A DNA stretch of 64,000 nt, taken from assembly GCA_026686845.1 (NCBI GenBank), contig JAIVEN010000012.1, positions 3,040,501-3,104,500 on the forward strand, in the 5' to 3' direction. The DNA comes from Adenanthera pavonina (taxonomy: Eukaryota; Streptophyta; Magnoliopsida; Fabales; Fabaceae). Position numbers and translations under genes: made by a program. How positions within the stretch are numbered: position 1 is the first letter of the stretch; each line of letters starts with the position of its first letter. Below, one piece after another: positions 12,201 to 23,600 of this stretch. The notes beneath the pieces are model-generated. The model was not told the origin of the DNA. It searched no databases and saw only the letters and a list, made by a program, of their open reading frames with translations.

Positions 12201-14766
12201 TATTGAAGCCGCAAGACTTTCTACAGGTAGTCTTTTCTTGTTTTCATCCAAATGTATGATTTGCTTGTTTTACTGTCTAACTGTGTCTAGTTAAAGTAGT
12301 TCTGTTCTATTATGATATTTTGTGAAACATTGAAATACTTATTTGTGTTCTGTCAATTGAGTTTCTAATTTTGAGTGTATTGTACATGGATTTTATCGTT
12401 CAGTGTCTTTGGTTTAAGAGTTTCAATATGGAAACTAGTTTACGCATGCACTTACTCAATGTGGGTAAGGATTCCTGTGATGTTTTTAGGTATCTAATAA
12501 GAAGGTTCAATGTATCAAGCTCTGGTAGATCAACAAGTTCTTTTAGAAGAAAATATTTTCCTTTCTAGTTCTGAATTTTATTTCTTTGGAAGATATGCCT
12601 ATTTGTCCTCGTTTCAGAATAGAATTGTTTTCAGTTATTATTCTTGTTCAAAACCATGGACACTCTGTCATTAGAAAATTGGCTAGAAAAACAGAGTCAT
12701 GAATTGAAAGTTTCAGATCATGTTTGATTTCTTTGTTGCTTCATTAGACAACTCCAGGGTCTCAATTAATGTTAGCACATTCCCAACTACACTGATGACT
12801 ATGAATTTGTGAGCTTTCATTGTGGAATCTCTTACCCTTCAATGTCTTTGGTTTTAGAGTGCGTATATGGAAATTAGTTTGCTCATGCACTTAAATAATG
12901 TCCAGATGAAGGATTCTTATGATATTTTTAGGTGTCTAATGAGAAGACTTGTATTGTACAAAGTGGAGAGAATGTGTCTGTCTTTGGTCTATATCAATAA
13001 GTTCTTTCAGAAGAGCTGTCATTCTAGGATCCATTATAGCCTATTTCAGCTTGTTATAAGTGTAGGTTAACCTTAAAAACTAAAGAATTAGCTGGTAAGG
13101 TGATTTTGCATGCCATTCATTTTGTTGATGCAGGATCCAATGAAGAACTTGCCTTAACTAATCAGATTCTTGGCTATTAAACCATTTCATCTCCTCCATA
13201 AATTATATTATTATAGGCCAACAGCTCAGGCAAGCCAGCATAAGTTTCCCATCCTATTTATTCATACTAAAAATAGAAAAATTTTATGGATGTGTTGGAA
13301 TTTGAACTCCCAATTTTCATATCCAGATCAATCTGATTAAGCCTGGGTGTTGTGTTTCTTAGGAAGGCAACATAGTTTTTAGTGGTATGAAATAGTGCTT
13401 CCTTAAGTTGTCTTCTGGTTGAACTAGATGAAGTCACTAATCACCATTGGAATGCTGTTCCTGTATCCTCTACCATGTAAAATTTAGCGCTGTACTGCCC
13501 TTTTTGAACTTGATTGTCGAGTTGCTCTTTATCTTTGCTGAGTAGTTCTTGTTGCTTTGACAAAGGTAATGTTCTTGATCCAGCTGATAGCTGTCAGTCT
13601 GTTATTTTTGTGCTGCATAAAAGTTTTTATGACTTTTGTTGTTACTCTATTATTTCCTCATGCAATAAGCTCCTTTGTTCATATTTGTTTATAGGTTGTT
13701 CTGTTCTTTGAAAATATGGGTTTTGATAGACAAACAATCGGGAAAATACTGGCTCGCTGTCCTGAAATCTTTGCTGCTAGCCCTAGCAAAACTCTCAAGA
13801 GAAAGATTGAGTTCCTTCGTGATGTTGGTGTTTCTGAAATTCACCTTCCTCAGGTTATAAAAAAGTACCCAGAACTGCTTGTGTCCAACCCAAACAGAAC
13901 TTTACTACCTCGGTATTATTCTGACTGATGTTAGAATCGAATTGATTCATTTATTCATATGATATCATTTTTGTGTTTTACCTTAACCAGGGTGCCTTTG
14001 GTCATCGTTACAGTTGTAGTGATTGTTTACTGGTACTAAAATTCTTGGTCATTCAGAATGTGCTATAAATCTTGAGCCTTATATGATTTGTTATGCTCAA
14101 TTCTGGTTTCTCTTTTATTCATCGAAAGCAGATATGAGAAGTGGTGCAGTAATGGCAAGGGACCTTACATGCATGCACTATTCAGATGCAAGATCCTGTT
14201 TTCTCTGATCCTTAAATATGAGAAGTAAAGAAAAAGATGGTGCAGTAATTGGTTGGTTGGTACATAGAATGTGATAGAAAGTAAAATGAAAGTAGTGTTG
14301 ATAATAGGAAATGACCTTCATGTCCATACTTTAAAAGGATAATAAAACATAAAAGTTATTGAATAATGATAGATATTGCAAGAAAGAAAAGGCAATGTCT
14401 TTCCTTAAATTGTCGTTGTGACTTGATCCTCTGGCATCATTGTGCAGGTTGATGTACTTGATGAAGTTAGGGCTATCAGAAAGAGACATTGCACGCATGG
14501 TACGATCATTTTCTCCTCTGCTTGGATACAGCATTGAGGAGGTTCTGAGACCGAAACTAGAGTTCCTGGTGAATACAATGGAGAGGCCAGTGAGGGATGT
14601 GGTGGGGTACCCCAGGTACTTTAGCTATTCTTTAGAGAAGAAGATAAAGCCAAGATATTGGATGCTTAAAGGAATGAATATTGAATGTAGTTTGAAGGAT
14701 ATGCTGGCTAAAAATGATGAAGAATTTGCTGCTGAATATATGAATCTGCCATCCCCTTATCGTTGA
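9297..14766 (+). CDS. mTERF-family organellar transcription/RNA factor (7 coding exons)
   Basis: Coding exons 9297-9809, 10036-10173, 10354-10596, 11075-11188, 12044-12226, 13695-13912 and 14448-14766 join with GT-AG introns into 575 codons ending in TGA. All junctions keep frame; only the last intron splits a codon. Residues 1 to about 60 are rich in Ser, Cys, Pro and Arg and poor in acidic residues, like a plastid or mitochondrial transit peptide. From about residue 170 onward the protein is built of mTERF repeats, with recurring phrases such as FPRLLLLSVKFHMEPFVEFL, KYPWILSRS, KSPQLLLLKP, RCPEIFAASP and KYPELLVSNP. mTERF proteins bind organellar nucleic acid through these helical repeats and act in transcription termination, intron splicing or ribosome biogenesis; which one applies here cannot be told. 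The start was chosen as the first ATG giving a transit peptide. The length fits the larger plant mTERFs. The subgroup is not assigned. Confidence 0.9.
12395..12960 (+). repeat. Diverged duplication inside an mTERF intron
   Basis: A stretch of about 110 bp at 12402 (GTGTCTTTGGTTTAAGAG, later GGAAACTAGTTT and TTTTTAGGTATCTAATAAGA) recurs at about 12843 (ATGTCTTTGGTTTTAGAG, GGAAATTAGTTT, TTTTTAGGTGTCTAATGAGA). Both copies lie in the 1.47-kb intron 12227-13694. Short ORFs over each copy are not genes. Confidence 0.7.
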
Positions 14767-15208
14767 ACAATGGACTTGTGTCATGCTAGGATGTAAATAT
14801 TATACCTAAGGTTCCCAAGTGTATATCTAGTTACATAGGTTAGAGAGCTCAAAAATCGAGTGGACTATTCTTTTTGCTAGATGCATAGCCACTTGAAGAT
14901 ATGCATTTTGTTTCCTTGTGACAATAATCTGATATCCAATACCACCAATTAATTCATACTCAAGTATTGTCAAAGCCCAAATGAGGAGTAAAATCTCTTA
15001 ACCTCTGTTCTACTCCCCCACACCACCACCACCACCACTACCACCACCCCCACGGGGGGAGTTGGGGGGGGGGGGGTGTGTCCCCGCGGGTGGTTTTATT
15101 GAGTATGATGTGGGTGACTCCTCTCTTTGTAACGTCAGGTCTATGGGGATTAAGGTACTCATTGATTGTACCTTGCCTCTCCTAACTAGGGTTTTAGTTA
15201 ATCAATAC
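14767..15208. other. mTERF 3' flank with C-rich/G-rich inverted tract
   Basis: After the mTERF stop there is about 250 bp of AT-rich sequence, probably 3' UTR, without a clear canonical AATAAA. At about 15014-15080 a run of CCA/CCC units is followed directly by a run of G with the form CCACCCCCAC, GGGGGG, GTTGGGG. The two halves could fold into a hairpin, and the G-run could form a quadruplex. Confidence 0.5.
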
Positions 15209-15800
15209 TATGGCTGAAGATCTGCATCGTGCGTATCCGAGTACTGGGCCTGATTCTGAGCCCATTTCTATTAATCCATCTAAACTCCTCAAAACCAATA
15301 TATGGGGCTGACTCTGCTAATGGGCCACCTTCTTTTTCTTCAGATGAGATGCCCGTTATTAACTCTACTTCTAATGGGCCATCTTTTATGTCCTCTGTCT
15401 TTGGTTCTGCTTCTTTAACATGGTCTGAATTTAGCCCCATCACTAAGGCTTTTAACTCTTTCCTTGGTGACTAAAGCATCATTTAACTTTTGTTCTGAGA
15501 AGTTAGGTCGATCTTCTCCCCATTTTTGACTCAAAGAGGCTTGAATCTAGATCTGTAGTATTGATCTAATATTTTTTTTCCCATAATTTTGTTCTGAGAA
15601 AATATCCCGCTTTCTTGGAGTTATTGGCTCGTTGCATCTTTTCTCCTTTAGCTTCAAGTGTTAACATTGCGTTGGCGTCAATGTAGTCACTAGTGCGGTG
15701 AACGCGGAAGGCACCAAACCGGCAAACCCCTTTCTGATATAAATGCAACTTCAGATTCAGATGTTTTTGGCTCTTTTACCATTTCCATCCAGCGAGACCC
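15209..15800 (+). other. Unrecognised ORF fragments, possibly retroelement-derived
   Basis: An ATG near 15210 opens a short frame (MAEDLHRAYPSTGPDSEP) that ends after about 35 codons. A different frame stays open from 15229 to 15474 for 81 codons. A shift between the two frames would suit a decayed ORF. No domain is recognised. A LINE or gag-like 5' end is possible, but that is only an impression. Nothing further is seen up to 15800. Confidence 0.25.
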
Positions 15801-16019
15801 GACTCACTCGCCTTGTCCTTGTGTTACTTCAATGGGACCCACAAAACCATAGACGCATGCTCATCTACACAAATATATCATGATGAATATCATACCAATA
15901 TAAAATTTATAACAAATTATACTATTTATATATATGGATTATATAGATTTCGGATAGTGCAACTTTGCTTATTTAGTACAATTGTTCTATAAATTGAAAG
16001 TTTAATTTTTCTTAACAAG

Positions 16020-17660
16020 GTCTTTTCCATATATATAGTTGAGGATTGAATCTAAGATAACATATTTAAAGGACTCAACTATTTATCAATTTGTAACTCA
16101 AATTATTATTTTTAATTAAATATAAAATATTAGTTGTATAATTTTTCATATTTAATGTTTTATGGCTAGGGTTTATGGTAAGAGTGTGTTTTTAATACTC
16201 TTGTAAAAAATATGAGGCAAGTGATATTACTATTATTTGTATATTTTCAAGCAATATATAATCAAAATAATATATACCACTATTGATTAATTATGATTGA
16301 CTCGTACCTAATTAATTTTTTAATAACACTTGTTCATGAGAAATTAGTGTGAAATAAATTAATATGATCACAAAAAAAAAGAAGAAGAATTGATATAGTT
16401 TTAAAATGGATGCATTTCCGTAGTATCACTTAATGTATAGATGCGGGTTACTGTATAGTAGTTCAGATACGTTATTTAAAATTTTAAAATAGGGTAAGAG
16501 TTGTATATATATATATATATTTAATAAATTAATATATCAAAAATAAATTATAAAAATTTAGTTTTAAACAAGCATTTTATATGTAAGATAACTAAAGCAA
16601 GAAACAAAAAAGTTGATTTTTTTTATAAGATTTAAAGTTATTTTGGAACTTTTTGAAAAGAAAATCTAAGGATATGATACATGTCATCATGTATAGTACA
16701 TATCTTGTATCTAATACGTATTAAGATTTGAGTATTCAATTTTTTGATTAAACTTATTATTTTTTTAATTTTCTTTAGCTGAGCACTAAGGATATCATTC
16801 AACCAATAATCGAAGACTAATTCCTTCGAAGTATAAAAATCATCAAAGTGAATTTTACATCTCCCAATGAATTATTTTCCATACAAATGGCCAAGGATTA
16901 AATCTAGAACAGTACACTTAAATAACCAAACTATCTTCCAATTATATTAGGACCATGTTGGTTATTATTTTCTTAATTTAATTATTGGAAGAATATTATT
17001 CTAATTTTTATTTTTACTTCTTTTAAAAATAAAATTGACATCAAAATTTTAAAAACTAAAATATAGTTTATGCTATATAAATTATCTAAACTGACAATTA
17101 ACAATGAGCACGGATGAGCATTACATAATCTGGTGAGTACCGAATACAATCTGTTGTAGATGACAATTCAAGTTAACTTTATAAGAATTATTAATTATTC
17201 AAATTTATCGAAATTACTTTTAGATCAAGTTGCATCAAAATTTCTTCTTTATCATTTTCCCTACAAATAACATGGAAAGAAAATTATATAAAATCAACAA
17301 AATATCATATAATATCTACAAAATATATTAATTATAGCCTCAAAATCATATACTATATTCAAGTGTGTAAAATATATTTATCAATTAAATATAAAATTTT
17401 TAATGAAAGAAATAAAATATTCAGTATATATGTTTTCATATTTATTGCTTTATGGCTAGGATTTATGTCAAGATTGCATTTCTTAATACTTTTTTAAATA
17501 TGTAGGTATTTGATATCATATTACTTTCTCGAGCAATATATATTCAAAATAATATATACCGCAATTAACTAATTATGACAGAGTGGAGTTTAATTTTGAA
17601 TAACAATTAAGCTTTTAAGCATAAATAAATTAATATAGTTCTAAAATGGACTGTTGTGAA
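16020..17660 (+). repeat. Diverged direct duplication, ~1.28 kb apart
   Basis: The stretch at about 16148-16310 (GTTTTATGGCTAGGGTTTAT, later AAGCAATATATAATC and AATATATACCACTATTGA) recurs at about 17431-17580 (GCTTTATGGCTAGGATTTAT, GAGCAATATATATTC, AATATATACCGCAATTAA). The two copies lie in AT-rich intergenic DNA between the mTERF and AGL11 genes. No coding sequence is seen in 15800-17950. Confidence 0.7.
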
Positions 17661-17957
17661 TCTTGTCCGTACGTAGTCGTCACTCTCTGTAAATATTATT
17701 TGAAGGACCTAAATTTTAAATTTCTAATATTTAATTTTTTTATTAAAATAGTCATTATTTTATTGATTGTTGAAGAATTATTCTAGTTTATCATTTTAAT
17801 TATTTTAAAATAAAATCAATATCAAAATTGAAAAAATAGAATATAATTTATGTTATCTAAATCATTTAAATTAAAAAATTTACATTGAATCTGTTGATGT
17901 GTAACGAATACATGCTGTAGTAAAATTTTCTAATAAAACCAAGCTGAGTTGATAAAT

Positions 17958-18420
17958 TAGAAAATTTTAGATAAATATTAAGAAACTAAGATATTTTTAA
18001 AAAGTAATCCCAATTTACTCTAATTCCAAAAAACTACCAAAATTTGTAATTGAAATTAAAATTGAAAGATAAAAGATAAAAATATTATTTTTATACAAGT
18101 GACACAATCTCATTTACAAGTGATAATAGTACATTTACAAGTGACATAAGTTTATTTACAAATTAAATAATATTATTATGACTTGCAAATAAATTTGTAT
18201 TACTTACAAATAAACGTTTGTTACTTACAAATATACTATATCATTTATAAATTAGTATGTGTCACTTGCAAATTGGTCATCTACATATAAATATCATTTT
18301 CATCTTTTACCTTCCAATTTTAATTGTAATTACAAACTTTGATAATTTTTTAGAATTAGAGTAAAATTGGGCTCTTTCTTAAAATATCTTATTTTCTTGG
18401 TATGTATTTAAAATTTTCCC
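17958..18420. mobile_element. 463-bp foldback MITE (Mutator-like)
   Basis: The two ends are inverted copies for about 135 bp. The left arm reads GAAAATTTTAGATAAATA and, further in, TTTACTCTAATTCCAAAAAA. The reverse complement of the right arm reads GGGAAAATTTTAAATACATA and TTTACTCTAATTCTAAAAAA. Flanks are near-identical 9-bp duplications, TTGATAAAT (17949-17957) and TTGATAAAA (18421-18429). The centre is a string of short TTACAAGTGACA-like and inverted TTACTTACAAAT-like units, so the whole element could fold into a hairpin. It lies about 0.8 kb upstream of the AGL11 TATA box. Confidence 0.85.
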
Positions 18421-18429
18421 TTGATAAAA

Positions 18430-19225
18430 TCTATCAGTTAATTAATTAATTATTTTTTAAAATTGTTTGTGGGGACCAGGTGCAATTTATGAGGATGAAA
18501 ATGTAGCTAGATTCTCTAGCCTGGGCATGCAAGTCATTGGGAAGTAGAAAAACCAATAAAATCAAAATCAAATACCACATTTTCTTCTTTAAGTGCGAAT
18601 TTTTCCCTGCAAAGCCCCATTATTTAGCTAACCCTCTACGTCCTTTTTCTGTCTTTTGGCAATATACTCTTCCACCTTCTTCTTCCCTCTCTTTCTCTCT
18701 CTCTCTTCTTTTCTTTTCAAGAAACCCCTTTCATCTCTACAAACATAGCCTAAGATTTGAACTCTTTACATACAGGTTTGGCCAAAAAGAAAAATCTTTA
18801 CATACAGTTACATTCCTTATGTCACTCTCTCTCGAACTGTATGAATGCATTACTACTGCAAAAGATTTATTTTCATCTAAAATCCTAAGTTGTAATCTCC
18901 TAAAGTTAACTTTAAATTATAAAGAGAGATAGAGATGAAGAAGTGGGATTGTAATATGAAAAGTGGGACTCATAATTATCTCTCTTAACCCTCTCTTCAC
19001 TTCATATAAAATGCAGTTTAGAAATTTTTGATCATCTAGTTTGAAGAGAGATTGTCATGGAAACTGAAAGTGTGCGCAGTACCTATTTATTTATTTCTAT
19101 ACACTGATTCAATTTTTTTTCTTTTCACTCTCACCCAATATAATAAATTCTCTTTTTTCTTAAAAAGAAAATCGAACTTGTGCTTGTGTCTCTTGCACTG
19201 ATCATAGACAAAGAAAGAAAGGGGC
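18430..19225 (+). promoter_or_regulatory. AGL11 upstream promoter region
   Basis: There is no gene here. The 18537-18932 open frame is low-complexity and has no recognisable domain. Pyrimidine-rich tracts (TCTTTCTCTCTCTCTC near 18690) and GA-rich tracts are frequent. No perfect CC(A/T)6GG CArG box was found by eye between 18430 and 20100. Confidence 0.5.
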
Positions 19226-19233
19226 TATAAATA
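19226..19233 (+). promoter_or_regulatory. TATA box of the AGL11/STK-like gene
   Basis: TATAAATA lies within CTATAAATAGG. It is about 30 bp upstream of a probable start site near 19258 and 136 bp upstream of the donor that ends the 5'-UTR exon. Confidence 0.7.
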
Positions 19234-19257
19234 GGAGAGAGATGGAAGTGGAACAAA

Positions 19258-20102
19258 GGCTATATCATATGCTATAGTTGGCTCTCTTTGGGATTAGTAA
19301 TCTTTCCGAAAGCTGAAGTAGCCGGAGAGAGAGAGAGAGAGAGAGGCTCATCTGCGCTCAGGTCTGTATTATAATTATGTGTTATGTTTACTTGTTCTTT
19401 CTCTGATCTATTAAGCCCCTCGTGATGAATGAAACATCATCTTTCGTCACTTTCGCATCCAACTGGTTCATTATTTAACCTTAGATCTGTTTCCTTCCTT
19501 CACACACACCTGTAGGTTTGTAGAATCTTCTTTTTCCTTTTCTCTCATTCTCTCTCTGGTCTCTTCCATGTTCATCTCCACAACGATATATATGCTTTTC
19601 CAGGAGAAGAAAAGAAAACTTCCAGGTTTTGTTTCTGTTTTTCTCCTCTCTTAACTTTTGAACGTTTTCAATTACTTTTGTGTTCAGAGTTTTGCATATT
19701 TTTATGTCAATAAGGAAACAGACCTTTGAGGACTTGTTTTCTGAACCTATCCAAAGTGGTTTCACTTGGTGTTTTTCCATGGACTAAGAAGAAAGTAAAA
19801 AAGAATTTGTACTGTACCATCTTCAGATCTGTGTTTCTCCACAGATCTTGTTAGATCTTTCATCTAAAACGTATCAAGCACGTAGTGTAATGGTCTTCTA
19901 GATATATATTATACCCTTCCTTCTTCGTGAAGCTCCATAGAATTTCTTAGTCATCTTGGATGCCAAAAAAGCAGTTTGACCAGATCAGAAGCTTTTTGCG
20001 TTTCAGATCACAGCCTGTTTGTGTATGTGTATATTTGTGGAGGTGTGGTTGTTAATTAATTATCTGATGAGCTTTTGGGTTATGTTGCAAATTAAGAAAG
20101 AG
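19258..20102 (+). other. AGL11 5'-UTR exon and leader intron, with GA repeat
   Basis: The probable non-coding exon 1 ends at 19361 in CTCAG/GTCTGT. It contains an uninterrupted GA run (about 19325-19345). The leader intron, roughly 645 bp, most likely ends at TTGCGTTTCAG (20006). From 20007 to the MADS ATG at 20103 the frame stays open. A leader intron and GA-rich elements bound by BASIC PENTACYSTEINE proteins are established features of SEEDSTICK regulation in Arabidopsis; that the same applies here is inference. Confidence 0.6.
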
Positions 20103-20285
20103 ATGGGAAGGGGAAAGATCGAAATAAAAAGGATCGAGAACACGACGAATCGGCAAGTAACCTTCTGCAAGAGAAGGAATGGCCTTCTGAAGAAGGCTTA
20201 TGAGCTGTCCGTGCTTTGTGATGCAGAAGTTGCCCTCATCGTCTTCTCAAGCCGTGGCCGCCTCTATGAATATTCAAACAACAAG

Positions 20286-20323
<38 letters not shown>

Positions 20324-20602
20324 TGTAATTTTTGTATATTTTTGTTCTACACTTCTTTATCAACTTGCTTCGTTTATGTGCTTAAAAAACTCAGAATCAA
20401 CAAGTAATTTCTATACAGTTAGATGTGTGTCTGTGTATGTGATCTCTGTTACACTTGACTATTATAACTTTCTTCGTCTCTTGTCCATTTTGTTTTGTTT
20501 GAGTTAGATTGGTTCTAATTGACTGAAATTGGTTCGAATTGGGTCGTATAGCCTGAGTTGAACTGCCGTATTTCTTTCTATTTTTGTGCGTTAGTGTCAG
20601 AT

Positions 20603-20635
<33 letters not shown>

Positions 20636-23600
20636 CTGTTTGTGTTCGTTTGTGTAATTAATCAGATTCCCTTAACTATGGGTTAGATTTTGTTGTTCTA
20701 TATAAAGAAAATCTTCTCAATGAATTATTGCTCTCTAATCTTGTAAGAATTCTTAATGACTGATTTATCTTTTATATTTGGGCCTGAACACACTTACTCG
20801 TTCATGTACATTTATATATCAACACACGTTTATTTTGTTGATTTAGGACATATGCGGAATTAAAGTGGTTTTAAGGTCATTAAAAATTTCAAATTATCAT
20901 AAAACTGATAGGTTCATGTTATAGATTAACTTAAGCGTCCACTTTTGGTCCCTCAATATTGTTTGGACAAGACTCTTTCAAAATAGCTAAATCATGTTGG
21001 TTTTAATAAATGATTATAAATCTACATTATAAACAATTTTCAGGATGTACATGGACTGATGAGAATAAAAATATATATATAATTAATTTAAACATGTTCT
21101 TCGATTTAATTTTAAATATTTTTTGAAAAAAATATGTATATACTAAAACAACAAATTATATATATGAAGAAAAGAATATAGGTTTAATCAATTCAAATAA
21201 AGATAATATGAAATATATATATATAGCTCATCCTTTCCTTTATCCGGAAACCAAACTTTTGATTACAATCTAAATTTTATCCTATATATGTTTTTGGTGA
21301 ATTTATTTATAGCTTTCGTTTTCTGGAAGTCCAATCACTTATCGATAACGAAACTGTGAGCAATAAAGAGTCAGTGTTATGCATGCATGTAAAACTAGAC
21401 AAGGTCAATCCACAATATGGTATTTAAGCACATATTTAACAATTTAAACAACTAAAATAAATAAAGAATTGAACAACCAAATGGTAAAACAAACCTTCAA
21501 TTTCAGACATTGTATAGAAGAACACTTGTGGGCGAAAACGACTAACATTGCAGTAAAATGTGACCATTTAGTTAGTCTAAATGATCTAAATTGATCAAGG
21601 AAATCTTTTTATCTTAAGTAAGAGAAAGAATTTGGGCCGTTCAAAATGATCAAAATAACTAAAATAAAAATGAGAGAATTGGAATCCAAACTTAGTGTGC
21701 TTGGCTAGCTTTAGCATTTTAGTTTAATTACTATTGTGGTAACTAGAATTCTGATCATGTAACCAGAAAGAACCACACCATAGTACTGATGCTTCTGTAT
21801 TTTAAGTTCCTTTTGTCTTTGCTTCCACTTTTAGCTTTAGTTTCAAAGTCTCTCACATCCTTTTGTTCATCTTCAAGGGACAAACATGAAGAGACTTGTG
21901 TGGTATTCTCAGTTGGGGCTGAGAATATTCACTTTACAAGCTGTTTTTTACTTTTCACTTATATAAAAACTTTGCATGAAAAAGGTCAAACATGGAGGTT
22001 CTGTAGGACTTCCAATCAGATTGGTTAAGTTTATAACTTGCAACTTCAGATTCAGAGAGAGTACAAATCAACATTAAGAATTTACTTCTCAATGACTTTA
22101 TATATGTTTCATGATTTGGTTTCATAGTAGGAGTATGGGTTATACATAGATTTTGTCCCTATTTGCAACTTAGGTTTATATTTCTACTTTGTACTTCACT
22201 CTCAGAATCTTTATGTGTATCTACTGGGACCATACTATTACATTCACAGCACTTAGACACGTATAACTTTCAAAAATTTTGAAACTTTACATCACATAAT
22301 ATGTGTTAAAATTATACAAATTTTTTCGTGAAATAAAAGAAGCAATATGTGTACGTATAATATTAAGTCTAATTTAAATTAATTTTTTTTATTAAAATAA
22401 ACATTTTTACCTATTTTTTATGAAGGCTATTTTCTAAAATTGAAATGAATTGATACTTGGAAAATAGAGACAACATTTATATGATTTAAACAAAACGTTG
22501 AAAAAATTATTCACAATTTGTTCATGATAATAAAAAGAAAAGCATAATTTTCTCATCAAGAGAACCTTTATGCCTCATTAAAAAAGAAAAATGTGATTTT
22601 TTAGATGAGATCAGAAATGTTTTTTTTCCCCTATATAAAAGGATACATGAAAAAATATATATATATATGTTGTTAGGTATAATAGACATTGCATACTTCA
22701 AACTCCATGCAATGGAATCCCATTTCACTTCCATTAGGGAAAACAAAGGGAGCCTTTAGTCTGTCATTCTATCTCCTTCTGTCATTTCTTTGTTGTCACT
22801 CGTACGTGTTGTGTTGTGTCTTAACCAAGTTCAAAACATTCTAAGTTTAAAAAAAAAAAACCAAAACAAAACATTATTTAAGTTGAAGTATGAAACACAA
22901 GTCGACCAAAAGTAGATGCATCCATGATCTCACAGATTCTCAGTCATGTATTGAGTATGTGATGTTAATTAAGGTCAATTCTCACGTACTTATGGAATTG
23001 AAATTACACTGTTCTGCGCTGCATGCTTCACAATTTAAGTTGAAACATTAAAAATGAGAATCTGTATATATATGAGAATCTGTGAACGCCTTTGTCTTCA
23101 TATTTGAATCCTTCTGACACAAACACACACACACATATTGGATTCTTCTAGTGCTTGACCCTTGATTTCCATTTGGAGCTTTCGAAGGGAAACCCACCTG
23201 TACTTGTTTGCCTCATTCAGTGAAAAGGGGAAGCACTTTTGGATTCTCTTTACAACTTTTTACGTTCTAGTTCCTTCTTTTCTGTCTCAGGTCAAGGCAG
23301 GATTGAAGTAGAATACATAGAAAACAAGAAAATAATAGGCATTTGTAAAAAAAAAAAAAACATAAAATATGTCTTCATTATGATGTTTCGCTTAATTTCT
23401 TATTAGGTTTCTTACTTTTAAACCTCGTTTGACAATCTCTCTGTGTGTGTACTGTTTATATATCTGTGTGTGTGAGAGACATGTTAATTGAGTTCGCAGT
23501 ACATTTAACAATATTTAACAATTAAAAAAAAAGAATGAAAAAGTAGGTGATAAAACAAACCTTCAACATCGGAAATAAAAGAAAAATAGAAGTAAAATAA

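Noticed and set aside
18430..20102. CArG boxes in the AGL11 promoter and leader
   Set aside because: No perfect CC(A/T)6GG match was found by eye; weaker matches are too common in AT-rich DNA to report.
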